Below, piece after piece: positions 36,283 to 44,456 of a DNA stretch of 64,000 bases. Under the pieces are notes generated by a model. The model was not told the DNA's origin. It worked only from the letters and a program-made list of their open reading frames with translations, and ran no database searches. The position numbers and the translations under genes are program-made. Source of the DNA: Flavobacterium sp. SM15. GTDB lineage: Bacteria > Bacteroidota > Bacteroidia > Flavobacteriales > Flavobacteriaceae. The stretch covers positions 1 through 64,000 of the forward strand of contig NZ_JAKLTO010000009.1 of assembly GCF_022012335.1 (NCBI RefSeq), read 5' to 3'. Every line of letters begins with the position of its first letter. The first letter of the stretch is position 1.

Positions 36283-36475
36283 GTATTGTATTAAAAATTT
36301 GTTAATTATTATATTCACAAAAAATATAGTAAGAAGAAAGTTGCTAAAACACTGTGGATTATGTTGTTCTAAATAGAGGTTTGTATAAAATATTGATTTA
36401 AAATTAATTATAATTTATTTTTTTAGTAATATTGCGTACCATTAAAAAACTTAACTACTAATATTAGAGCTAAAA

Positions 36476-39397
36476 ATGAAGAAAAATTATTCTTTGACGG
36501 GGGTTTTACTTTTTTCGCTTTTTTTTTCGCTTCATGCGCAAAACAATCCAAAATTAGCGGATAACAAGGCTTACCAACGAATCAAAAAGTTTGACACACC
36601 ACAAACTATTGACAATGCAATTGCATTATACTTGAAAGAAACAAAGACCGAAAAAGGAACTACTTTCCAACCTAAAAAAGAAAGTAAAGACAGAACCGGT
36701 AATACGCATCAAAGACACCAACAATTTTATAAGGGTATCAAAGTAGAATACGGAACAATCATCACACACTCAAAAAATGGAAAAGTTTATTCTGTTAATG
36801 GGGAGGTTTACAATGTTTCAGGGCTTAATACTACTCCTGTTCTATCAAAAGAGGCAGGTTTTCAGCAAGCTTTAACTAACCAGAATGCTCAACGATATTT
36901 GTGGGAAGATAAAGATCAGGCAACGCTTATGAATTATAAAAAGCCTGAAGGTGAATTGGTTATATTGCCAAACGCAAAAACCGGAGCGGTAAATTTAGCA
37001 TACAAGTACGATATCTATTCTTTAGATCCAATTGCTAGAAATGAAGTTTACGTAGATGCTAATTCGGGAGCGATTTTATATAAAAACCCAATCATTAAAC
37101 ACGCAGATCGTTTAATCTCTGAAAAAGAATCAAAAGCTTATGCAGAAAAACTGGATGTTTTGGTTTCGGGAAATGCAGCAACCCGTTACAGTGGAGCCCG
37201 TGATATTGAAACAACTTTCAATGGAACCAGCTATGTGTTGCAGGATGATACAAGAGGTAATGGGATCATAACTTATGATTGTCAGCGCACAACGAATTAT
37301 CAGAGTGTTAATTTTACGGATAATGATAATAACTGGACTTCAGCAGAGTTCAATAATTCAAATAAAGACAACGGTGCACTGGATGCTCACTGGGGAGCTG
37401 AAAAAACTTATGATTTCTGGCAGAATGTATTTGGAAGAAACAGTTTTGATGATAACGGAGCACAAATCGTTAGTTACGTTCACTATAGAAAGACAGCTGG
37501 AGTAAACCTTGTTAATGCTTTCTGGAACGGTAGTGTAATGAGTTATGGTGACGGAAATGCTCAAGTAGGTATTTTGACTTCTTTAGATGTTTGCGGTCAT
37601 GAAATTGGACACGCAATTTGTAGTCACACTGCAGATTTAGTATATCAAAATCAATCAGGAGCAATTAATGAAGGATATTCTGATATTTGGGGAGCTTGTA
37701 TTGAGCATTATGGAAGAACAGGTTCTTTGTCAGGTACTCCGGATGCAGATGTATGGAATATTGCAGAAGATTTGGCAGCATCGCCATTCCGTTCGATGAG
37801 TGATCCTTTGAGCGAAGGAAATCCGGATACTTACCAAGGAACAAACTGGACAGCAACCGGAGATGAAGGTTCTTGTTCTCCGACCCAAACAAATGATTAT
37901 TGTGGTGTACACAACAACAGCGGTGTTTTGAATCATTGGTTTTATATCTTAACTATGGGTAAAACAGGAACCAATACTGCATTTGAGCCTTATGATTATG
38001 ATGTTACTGGAATTGGTATGGAGAAATCTTCTGAAATAGCATATTTTGCAGAAAGAGATTATCTTACACCAAACTCTACCTTTATGGATGTTAGAAATGC
38101 TACTATTCAGGTTGCCAATGAACTGTATTGTCCAAATAGTCCGGAAGCTATTGCTGTAACCAACTCTTGGTATGCTGTAAGTGTAGGAACAGAGTTTATT
38201 GGTTTTACTAACGATGTAAGCATAAAATCAATTGAAGGAAACTTGAATTTGACTTCTGGAGTTTCCAATCCGGTGGTTAAAATTGAAAATAGCGGAACTG
38301 CTTCATTGTCTTCAGCAACTATTTCTTATTCCTTAGATGGTGGAGCTGTGACCAATGCTGCATGGAATGGTAATTTAGCAATGTGTGAAAAAGCTGATTT
38401 CGCTTTATCCTTGGGTAGTGTGAGCAGAGGAACACATGTTTTGACAGTTACAGTTACAGCTCCTGGGGATGAAAATCCTTCAAATAACACAAAATCATTC
38501 CTTTTCCTTGTAAATGACAATGGAGTTATAGGACAGATTAACACTTTTGAAAATACAACGGACAATTTAATATCTATCGATGAAGGGGATACCAATTCAT
38601 TATGGGAGAGAGGATTGGCTGCCGGCTCTCGATTAAGCAATACTGTTGCAGGAGGTTCAAAAGTATATGGTACAAATTTAGATGGAAATTATCCTAATAA
38701 TATGAAATCGTACTTAGTTTCTCAATCGTACAATTTAAGTAATGTTCAAAATCCTACTTTGAAATTTAAAATGGGATTTGATTTGGAAAATAATTTCGAT
38801 TTGGCTTATATGGAGTACACTACAGACGGAGGTGCTACTTGGTATCAATTAGGGAACGCATCGCAACCAAACTGGTACACGAGCAACCGTTTTCCAAACG
38901 GAACAGATTGCAATAACTGTATTGGTGGTCAATGGACTGGAGAGGGTACATTAACTAATCCAAGAGGAGGAACTAATGCCCAAATGCGTGATTACACTTG
39001 TAGTCTTTCTAATTTCGGACTTGGTAGCGCTTCACCACAATCGAATATAATTTTCAGACTTGTTATTCATACAGATCAAGGTGTTCAAAGAGAAGGGATT
39101 ATTATCGATAATTTTGTGGTTGACGGTACACTTTCAACTCAGGAGAATGCTTTCGAAACGTTCAATGTATGGCCAAATCCAAGTACTGGAAACGTGACCA
39201 TTCAATTAAATACTTCCGAGAAAGTGAAAGTTGATTTATTTGACATGAGAGGTAGAGCTGTCTATAAGAACGAATTCAATTCTACGGGAACTATGTTCCA
39301 ACAAGAAGTACAGTTTAATGCTTTAGAAAAGGGGATTTACCTTTTAAGTGTAGATTCGGATGGTAAAAAAGCAACTAAAAAATTACTTATAAATTAA
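36476..39397 (+). CDS. Secreted M4 (thermolysin-like) metalloprotease with T9SS sorting domain
   Basis: 973 residues. Order: signal peptide (1-21), FTP/PepSY propeptide (about 30-210), M4 catalytic domain with zinc motif HEIGHAICSHT near residue 376 and the downstream glutamate ligand in GAINEGYSDIWG, active-site VHNNSGVLNHWFY, then a CARDB-like Ig domain (about 580-680), a beta-sandwich region, and a C-terminal T9SS type A sorting domain (from about residue 890, FNVWPNPSTGNVTI ending in KKLLIN). Export through the T9SS and surface release or anchoring is expected. Transcribed alone, with a strong terminator. Confidence 0.95.
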   Translation: MKKNYSLTGVLLFSLFFSLHAQNNPKLADNKAYQRIKKFDTPQTIDNAIALYLKETKTEKGTTFQPKKESKDRTGNTHQRHQQFYKGIKVEYGTIITHSKNGKVYSVNGEVYNVSGLNTTPVLSKEAGFQQALTNQNAQRYLWEDKDQATLMNYKKPEGELVILPNAKTGAVNLAYKYDIYSLDPIARNEVYVDANSGAILYKNPIIKHADRLISEKESKAYAEKLDVLVSGNAATRYSGARDIETTFNGTSYVLQDDTRGNGIITYDCQRTTNYQSVNFTDNDNNWTSAEFNNSNKDNGALDAHWGAEKTYDFWQNVFGRNSFDDNGAQIVSYVHYRKTAGVNLVNAFWNGSVMSYGDGNAQVGILTSLDVCGHEIGHAICSHTADLVYQNQSGAINEGYSDIWGACIEHYGRTGSLSGTPDADVWNIAEDLAASPFRSMSDPLSEGNPDTYQGTNWTATGDEGSCSPTQTNDYCGVHNNSGVLNHWFYILTMGKTGTNTAFEPYDYDVTGIGMEKSSEIAYFAERDYLTPNSTFMDVRNATIQVANELYCPNSPEAIAVTNSWYAVSVGTEFIGFTNDVSIKSIEGNLNLTSGVSNPVVKIENSGTASLSSATISYSLDGGAVTNAAWNGNLAMCEKADFALSLGSVSRGTHVLTVTVTAPGDENPSNNTKSFLFLVNDNGVIGQINTFENTTDNLISIDEGDTNSLWERGLAAGSRLSNTVAGGSKVYGTNLDGNYPNNMKSYLVSQSYNLSNVQNPTLKFKMGFDLENNFDLAYMEYTTDGGATWYQLGNASQPNWYTSNRFPNGTDCNNCIGGQWTGEGTLTNPRGGTNAQMRDYTCSLSNFGLGSASPQSNIIFRLVIHTDQGVQREGIIIDNFVVDGTLSTQENAFETFNVWPNPSTGNVTIQLNTSEKVKVDLFDMRGRAVYKNEFNSTGTMFQQEVQFNALEKGIYLLSVDSDGKKATKKLLIN

Positions 39398-39410
39398 GAT
39401 TGATTTTAAT

Positions 39411-39447
39411 AAAAAAAAGCGGGTAATGTATTTTACCCGCTTTTTTT
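39411..39447. terminator. Terminator after the M4 protease gene
   Basis: AAAAGCGGGTAA and TTACCCGCTTTTTTT form a 12-bp GC-centred stem with a T tract. Confidence 0.92.
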
Positions 39448-39526
39448 ATGTCTATTTTTAATGTTATGTTAATTAACAGATTCAGAGATGTCAGAATATT
39501 TAACTTTAACATTCAAAAATATACAA

Positions 39527-40045
39527 ATGAAAAATTGGGTTGTGTTTTTGTTTTTAAGTAGTTTTTTATCATTTTCCCAAAGCAGTGATTTTAAACCGCT
39601 AAAAACTTATAATAGTGATGGAATCAAGATTATTTCTTATGATTTCAACACTTTCGAGCCCTATCTGCATAAAAATGACGGTACAACTTACGTGATTAAT
39701 TTTTGGGCAACCTGGTGTTTACCATGCGTAAAAGAACTTCCTTATTTTGAACAACTTAACGAAAAGTACAAAAATCAGAACGTTAAAGTGATCTTGGTGA
39801 GCATGGACATGCCTAAAAAGGTGGAAACCAGTTTAATTCCTTTTGTAATTAAAAAGAAACTCCAATCGGAAGTGCTTCATCTAGACGACCCCGATGCTAA
39901 TGCCTGGATTGAAAAAGTTGATAAAAACTGGAGCGGTGCAATTCCCGCAACAGTAATTTATAATGATAAGACCCGAAAATTCTACGAACAGTCTTTCACT
40001 TATGAAACACTTGAAAAAGAACTATTAACAATCATCAATAACTAA
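39527..40045 (+). CDS. TlpA-like periplasmic thioredoxin family protein
   Basis: 172 residues from ATG at 39527, chosen because a signal peptide (MKNWVVFLFLSSFLSFSQ) starts there; an in-frame ATG 13 codons upstream would bury it. The redox motif is WATWCLPCVKE. The C-terminal cis-proline region is GAIPATVIY. It likely reduces disulfides or peroxides outside the cytoplasm. The next gene, also a thioredoxin-fold protein, starts 3 bp later. Confidence 0.88.
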   Translation: MKNWVVFLFLSSFLSFSQSSDFKPLKTYNSDGIKIISYDFNTFEPYLHKNDGTTYVINFWATWCLPCVKELPYFEQLNEKYKNQNVKVILVSMDMPKKVETSLIPFVIKKKLQSEVLHLDDPDANAWIEKVDKNWSGAIPATVIYNDKTRKFYEQSFTYETLEKELLTIINN

Positions 40046-40048
40046 ATT

Positions 40049-40660
40049 ATGAAAACACTTAAAATTGCTTCAATGTTTGTACTTGTTTGCTTAATGAGCG
40101 CTTTTACTTTGATAAAATCAGACTCAGGGTACCAGGTTGGTGACATCGCTACAGATTTCAACCTAAAAAATGTAAACAACAAAAAAGTTGCCTTAGCAGA
40201 TTTCAAAGAGGCAAAAGGTTTCATTGTAATTTTTACCTGCAACCATTGTCCCTACGCCAAAGCTTATGAAGACAGAATCATTGCTTTAGACAAGAAATAC
40301 AAAAAGTTGGGGTATCCGGTAATTGCCATCAATCCGAACAATCCTGAAGTACAGCCGGCAGACAGTTTTGAACTCATGCAAGAGCGCGCCAAAGAAAAAG
40401 GTTTTACGTTTCCGTATTTATTTGACCAAGGACAGAAAGTTTACCCATTGTACGGAGCAACCAAAACACCACATGTATATATTTTGGAAAAAACAAAAGC
40501 AGGTAATGTGATTAAATATATTGGAGCAATCGACGATAATTATTCCGATGAAAGCGCTGTAAAAACCAAATATGTGGAAAATGCTGTGGATGCTTTATTG
40601 AAAAATCAGGAAGTTCCGGTAAAAACCACTAAAGCTATTGGTTGTTCGATCAAAGCATAG
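40049..40660 (+). CDS. Thioredoxin-fold redoxin (AhpC/TSA-like), exported
   Basis: 203 residues with an N-terminal signal peptide. YQVGDIATDFNLKNVNNKKVALADF is the redoxin opening, and FIVIFTCNHCPYAKAYEDRI holds a CxxC (CNHC) at the active site. FPYLFDQGQKVYPLYGATKTPHVYILEK supplies the cis-proline loop. This subgroup is often annotated as thiol-disulfide isomerase or peroxiredoxin-like; its substrate is unknown. Same operon as the TlpA-like gene and probably the rhodanese gene. Confidence 0.85.
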   Translation: MKTLKIASMFVLVCLMSAFTLIKSDSGYQVGDIATDFNLKNVNNKKVALADFKEAKGFIVIFTCNHCPYAKAYEDRIIALDKKYKKLGYPVIAINPNNPEVQPADSFELMQERAKEKGFTFPYLFDQGQKVYPLYGATKTPHVYILEKTKAGNVIKYIGAIDDNYSDESAVKTKYVENAVDALLKNQEVPVKTTKAIGCSIKA

Positions 40661-40683
40661 TATTTTTGACGAAAAATACAACT

Positions 40684-40998
40684 ATGGACATTTCACAAGA
40701 ACAATGGTGGCAAGGTGCCCAAGAAGATGAAAACGCCGTAATCCTTGATGTTAGAACTGAAGGAGAATGGAACGAAGGCATTATACCCGGTGCTATGCAC
40801 ATCGATATCTATAAAGGACAAGGTTTTATATATCAGGTTGATGAATTGGATAAAACCAAAAACTATTACATCTATTGCCGTTCAGGCGGAAGAAGCGGAC
40901 AGGCATGCAATATCATGCAGCAAATGGGCTTCGGAAACACCTACAACTTAGTTGGCGGCATCATGGAGTGGGAAGGGCCAGTGGTAACACCGGAGTAA
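40684..40998 (+). CDS. Single-domain rhodanese-like sulfurtransferase
   Basis: 104 residues from ATG at 40684 (MDISQEQWW), 23 bp after the redoxin gene; earlier in-frame codons lack a good start. The active loop CRSGGRSGQA carries the catalytic cysteine, and VILDVRTEGEWNEGIIPGAMHIDI is the standard CH2A-type segment. No signal peptide, so it is cytoplasmic unlike its two exported neighbours. It probably handles persulfide sulfur. Confidence 0.9.
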   Translation: MDISQEQWWQGAQEDENAVILDVRTEGEWNEGIIPGAMHIDIYKGQGFIYQVDELDKTKNYYIYCRSGGRSGQACNIMQQMGFGNTYNLVGGIMEWEGPVVTPE

Positions 40999-41007
40999 AG
41001 CAGAAAT

Positions 41008-41036
41008 AAAAAAAGGAGCAATTTGCTCCTTTTTTT
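41008..41036. terminator. Terminator between the rhodanese and fnr-like genes
   Basis: AAAAAGGAGCAA and TTGCTCCTTTTT form a 12-bp stem flanked by A and T tracts, used by both convergent genes. Confidence 0.9.
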
Positions 41037-41715
41037 ATTCGGCTAACTTTCTTAGCTCTTTTTTGTTTTTCAATATGATTTTCTTTCCGCTGAGCTCGAT
41101 CCAACCGTTTTTGTTGAATTCGGATAATAATCGGATGCAGCTTTCGGTCGCGGTTCCTATTATACTGGAAATCTCTTCTCGTGATAAATGCAGTTTCAAA
41201 GAATCGTCTTCATTAACTCCAAAAGCGTCATGCAAGTAAAGAAGTGTTGCAGCCAAACGTTCCTTAACGTTTTTCTGGGCAAGGTTTACTAAAACGTTAT
41301 CGGCTTCTTTTAAATCATGGCACACGTTTTTCATCATGTTCAGCGAAAACTTGTTGTTCTCGTTGAAAAAATCCATCACCTGGCTTTTCGGAACAAAACA
41401 AACGGTCATGTCTTCAAGGGCAATTGCACTTAAATTGGTAGGCTCCTCACTAATTAAGGAACGTTGACCTAATAATTCCCCGCGCGAAACCAGTTTTACA
41501 ATCTGGTCTTTTCCGTTGGAGCTTAGTTTTGAAAGTTTGCAAACGCCGTCTTTCACACAAAAGATCCCGTCCAGATGATCGCCTTCATCAAAAATAACTT
41601 CTCCCTTTTTTACCACGTAGGAAGTTTTACAATCGGCGAGTTTTAGCAATTCGTCTTTGTTCAACGCCTTTAAAGCACTGAATTCCCTAACGATACATTG
41701 TTCACATCTGCTCAT
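41035..41715 (-). CDS. Crp/Fnr family regulator, FNR-like
   Basis: 226 residues from ATG at 41715 (MSRCEQCIV). The reading frame continues upstream, but the cNMP-binding fold begins here. The N-terminus has C4 and C7, with C29 also present, resembling the cysteines that hold the FNR iron-sulfur cluster. A cyclic-nucleotide-type beta-roll (VIFDEGDHLDGIFCVKDG) and a helix-turn-helix (LSREEISSIIGTATESCIRLLSEF) follow; E and R of the recognition helix match FNR positions E209 and R213. Divergent from ccoI, with FNR-like boxes before ccoI, ccoS and hemN. Confidence 0.9.
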   Translation of the reverse strand: MSRCEQCIVREFSALKALNKDELLKLADCKTSYVVKKGEVIFDEGDHLDGIFCVKDGVCKLSKLSSNGKDQIVKLVSRGELLGQRSLISEEPTNLSAIALEDMTVCFVPKSQVMDFFNENNKFSLNMMKNVCHDLKEADNVLVNLAQKNVKERLAATLLYLHDAFGVNEDDSLKLHLSREEISSIIGTATESCIRLLSEFNKNGWIELSGKKIILKNKKELRKLAE

Positions 41716-41733
41716 GATATTCGATTGTTTTTG

Positions 41734-41741
41734 CAAAGATA
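41734..41741 (-). promoter_or_regulatory. fnr-like gene -7 element
   Basis: TATCTTTG on the minus strand, about 18 nt before the ATG. The FNR-like box at 41749-41762 lies just upstream of it, where a bound dimer would block polymerase and repress the regulator gene. Confidence 0.55.
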
Positions 41742-41748
41742 CTAAAGT

Positions 41749-41762
41749 ATGACAAAAATCAT
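41749..41762 (+). promoter_or_regulatory. FNR-like box 1, upstream of ccoI
   Basis: ATGAC-AAAA-ATCAT inverted repeat. GAAATTTG (41785-41792), a near-match to the -7 consensus, follows after exactly 22 nt, and the ccoI ATG after another 22. Confidence 0.75.
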
Positions 41763-41814
41763 ATTTTAAGAAATGATTACGAAAGAAATTTGCTTCAGGT
41801 AAAATGAGCAAATT

Positions 41815-44187
41815 ATGAATACACAAAATTGTTTCCATTGCGGTAACAATATTGTAAAAGCGGAAGAAATTCTGTTCGAGGAAAAATCCTTTTGTTGTAC
41901 CGGATGTAAAACGGTGTACGAGATTTTCAGCCTGAACGATTTGACCTGCTATTACGATTTTGAAAACGCACCCGGAGCCACACCGCAGGACATTAAAGGA
42001 AAATACGATTTTCTGGATAATGATGATATTGTTGAGAAGTTGTTGGACTTCAACGAGGAAACTACACAAATCGTATCGTTGTATATTCCACACATTCATT
42101 GCAGTTCCTGTATCTGGATTCTGGAAAATCTGAACAAATTAAATAACGGGGTTACCGTTTCTCAGGTTAATTTCCATGAGAAAAAAGTTCGTGTCACGTT
42201 CAATTCCGAAAATGTTTCACTTAAGGAAATTGTAGTGTTGTTAAGTGCTATCGGATACGAACCGTATATCAGCCTTGAAAATTTCGAGAACATGAAAAAA
42301 GAGGTAGACCGCAGTTTGTACTACAAAATCGGGGTTGCTTTTTTTAGTTTCGGAAACATCATGCTTTTGTCGTTTCCGGAGTATTTTGAAGTAGGTGAAT
42401 TCTGGATTGAACAATACAAAGGTTTCTTTCGCTGGTTGATTTTTGCTTTGGCTTTGCCGCCGTTTTTCTACTCGGCTTGGGGCTATTACGTTTCGGCATG
42501 GAAAAGCATCAAATCCAAAATGCTCAACATTGACATTCCGATCGCTTTAGGGATTGTGGTGATGTTTGTTAGAAGTACCGTTGATATTGCAATGGGCTAC
42601 GGACAAGGCTTTTTCGACAGTATGTGCGGACTTATTTTCTTCATGCTGTTAGGAAAGATGTTTCAGCAGAAAACCTACAATTTTTTATCATTTGAACGCG
42701 ATTATAAATCCTATTTTCCGATTGCCGTTACCAAGATTTTAAATGATAAATCGGAAGTAGCGATTCAGGTTTATGACATTCAGAAAGGCGATCGTTTATT
42801 AATCCGCAATCAGGAATTAATTCCGGTTGACGGTATTCTGATTTCCGAAAAAACCGCCATCGATTACAGTTTTGTGACTGGTGAGGCCGTAGCGATTGAT
42901 AAAAAATCCGGTGACAAAATCTACGCAGGCGGAAAACAAATAGGGAATGTGATTGAGATGGAGGTTTTGCATTCAGTTTCCCAAAGTTATTTGACTCAAT
43001 TGTGGAGCAACGATGTGTTCCAGAAACATTTCGACCGAAAGTACAAAACGATTACCGATACCATCAGTCGCTATTTTACTCCGGCTTTGTTGTTGCTGGC
43101 GTTTGCTTCGTTCGGATTCTGGATTTTCAGGGATGTGACCACGGCTTTTAATGTTTTTACTGCGATTCTGATTGTTGCCTGCCCGTGTGCTTTGGCTTTA
43201 ACTGCGCCTTTTACATTGGGGAACGTGCTTCGTATTATGGGTTACAGAAAGTTCTACCTTAAAAATGCCACAGTTATTGAGCAATTAGCAAAAGTGGATA
43301 CGGTAGTTTTTGATAAAACAGGAACGATTACCACCAATAAAAAGACTTCAATAATTTATGAAGGAATACCATTAAATGAAGAAGAACTAAAACTTCTGAA
43401 AAACGCATTAAGAAGTTCCAACCATCCTTTAAGCAGAAGATTGTATGATTTTATTCCGAATCAGGAAAAATTAGAAACGACTCATTTCGAAGAAGTTATT
43501 GGAAAAGGTGTTTTTGCTACTGTTGATGGTCATACGATAAAGTTGGGTTCGTCACAATTCTTGCAACACATGAGTGAAAATACCCATAAAAAAACCAAAG
43601 TTCATGTTGAAATTGACGGTGTTTACAAAGGAAGTTACGTATTCAACAATCAATATAGGGAAGGTTTGGAACAATTGTTTGATAAGCTTTCCAAACGATA
43701 CAATCTGGTTGTTTTATCCGGAGATAATGACGGGGAACGCAAGATTTTAGAGAAGATGTTACCGACAAATACGACTTTGGTATTCAATCAAAAACCGGAA
43801 CAAAAGCTTCAATTCATTGAAAAACTCCAAAAGGAAGGCAGAAATGTTATGATGGTTGGTGACGGATTAAACGATGCAGGAGCCTTAGCACAAGCAAACG
43901 TTGGAATCTCAATCTCTGAAAATGTAAACGTGTTTTCACCCGCCTGCGACGGAATTCTGGATGCGACTCAGTTTTCAAAAATCAGTTATTTCCTGAGACT
44001 TTCTAAAAAAGCAATGCTTACAATTTATATGAGTTTCGGTTTATCCTTACTCTATAATGTTGTAGGACTGAGTTTTGCGGTAACCGGAAACCTATCTCCA
44101 TTGGTTGCCGCCATCATTATGCCGTTAAGTACCGTAACCATCGTGAGTTTTGTAACCATCATGAGCAATTATTTCGCAAGAAAATAA
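41815..44187 (+). CDS. ccoI: Copper-type P1B ATPase of the cbb3 oxidase cluster (CcoI/FixI)
   Basis: 790 residues. An N-terminal zinc-ribbon-like segment (CFHCG...CCTGCKTVYEIF) precedes a heavy-metal-associated domain with HIHCSSCIWI near residue 98. About eight membrane helices follow, with the metal-site motif CPCALALTAPFT and the P-type hallmarks DKTGTIT (phosphorylated Asp), TGEAVA and GDGLNDAGALAQAN. CcoI supplies copper for the cbb3 active site. Divergent from the fnr-like gene and under FNR-like box 1. The following 72-bp gap carries box 2, so ccoS onward has its own promoter. Confidence 0.95.
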   Translation: MNTQNCFHCGNNIVKAEEILFEEKSFCCTGCKTVYEIFSLNDLTCYYDFENAPGATPQDIKGKYDFLDNDDIVEKLLDFNEETTQIVSLYIPHIHCSSCIWILENLNKLNNGVTVSQVNFHEKKVRVTFNSENVSLKEIVVLLSAIGYEPYISLENFENMKKEVDRSLYYKIGVAFFSFGNIMLLSFPEYFEVGEFWIEQYKGFFRWLIFALALPPFFYSAWGYYVSAWKSIKSKMLNIDIPIALGIVVMFVRSTVDIAMGYGQGFFDSMCGLIFFMLLGKMFQQKTYNFLSFERDYKSYFPIAVTKILNDKSEVAIQVYDIQKGDRLLIRNQELIPVDGILISEKTAIDYSFVTGEAVAIDKKSGDKIYAGGKQIGNVIEMEVLHSVSQSYLTQLWSNDVFQKHFDRKYKTITDTISRYFTPALLLLAFASFGFWIFRDVTTAFNVFTAILIVACPCALALTAPFTLGNVLRIMGYRKFYLKNATVIEQLAKVDTVVFDKTGTITTNKKTSIIYEGIPLNEEELKLLKNALRSSNHPLSRRLYDFIPNQEKLETTHFEEVIGKGVFATVDGHTIKLGSSQFLQHMSENTHKKTKVHVEIDGVYKGSYVFNNQYREGLEQLFDKLSKRYNLVVLSGDNDGERKILEKMLPTNTTLVFNQKPEQKLQFIEKLQKEGRNVMMVGDGLNDAGALAQANVGISISENVNVFSPACDGILDATQFSKISYFLRLSKKAMLTIYMSFGLSLLYNVVGLSFAVTGNLSPLVAAIIMPLSTVTIVSFVTIMSNYFARK

Positions 44188-44197
44188 ATAAGGTTGT

Positions 44198-44211
44198 ATG
44201 ATAAAAATCAT
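44198..44211 (+). promoter_or_regulatory. FNR-like box 2, upstream of ccoS-NOQPGH
   Basis: ATGAT-AAAA-ATCAT perfect inverted repeat, then exactly 22 nt, then the -7 box TAATTTTG (44234-44241), then 18 nt to the ccoS ATG. Confidence 0.8.
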
Positions 44212-44233
44212 GTTTTATCCGCAACCGCTAAAG

Positions 44234-44241
44234 TAATTTTG
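44234..44241 (+). promoter_or_regulatory. ccoS promoter -7 element
   Basis: TAATTTTG matches TAnnTTTG. No TTG lies at the -33 position; the FNR-like box takes that place, as expected for an activator-dependent (class II) promoter. Confidence 0.65.
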
Positions 44242-44259
44242 AACTATAAAATTTAAGGT

Positions 44260-44454
44260 ATGAGTGTTATTTATCTGTTAATCTCCATTAGTATCGTTGT
44301 GGCGCTGGCGTTCTTGTACATTTTTATAAGAGCGGTGAAAAGCGGTCAGTTTGACGACGATTACACGCCATCGGTTCGCATGTTGTTCGAAGATGAGCTT
44401 AAAAACAAACCCAGTGTAAACAAATCCGAAACACAAATAGAAAAACAAAACTAA
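44260..44454 (+). CDS. ccoS: cbb3 oxidase maturation protein CcoS
   Basis: 64 residues: one membrane helix (about 3-25) followed by RAVKSGQFDDDYTPSVRMLFED, the signature of CcoS, which is needed to complete haem and copper insertion into cbb3 oxidase. The next gene, ccoNO, starts 2 bp after it. The C-terminal tail is charged and variable. Confidence 0.93.
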   Translation: MSVIYLLISISIVVALAFLYIFIRAVKSGQFDDDYTPSVRMLFEDELKNKPSVNKSETQIEKQN

Positions 44455-44456
44455 TT

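Noticed and set aside
41716..42099. N-terminal extension of the fnr-like gene by 128 codons
   Set aside because: The extra region runs through the divergent promoter and antisense to ccoI; the FNR-type Cys pair and the domain begin at 41715.
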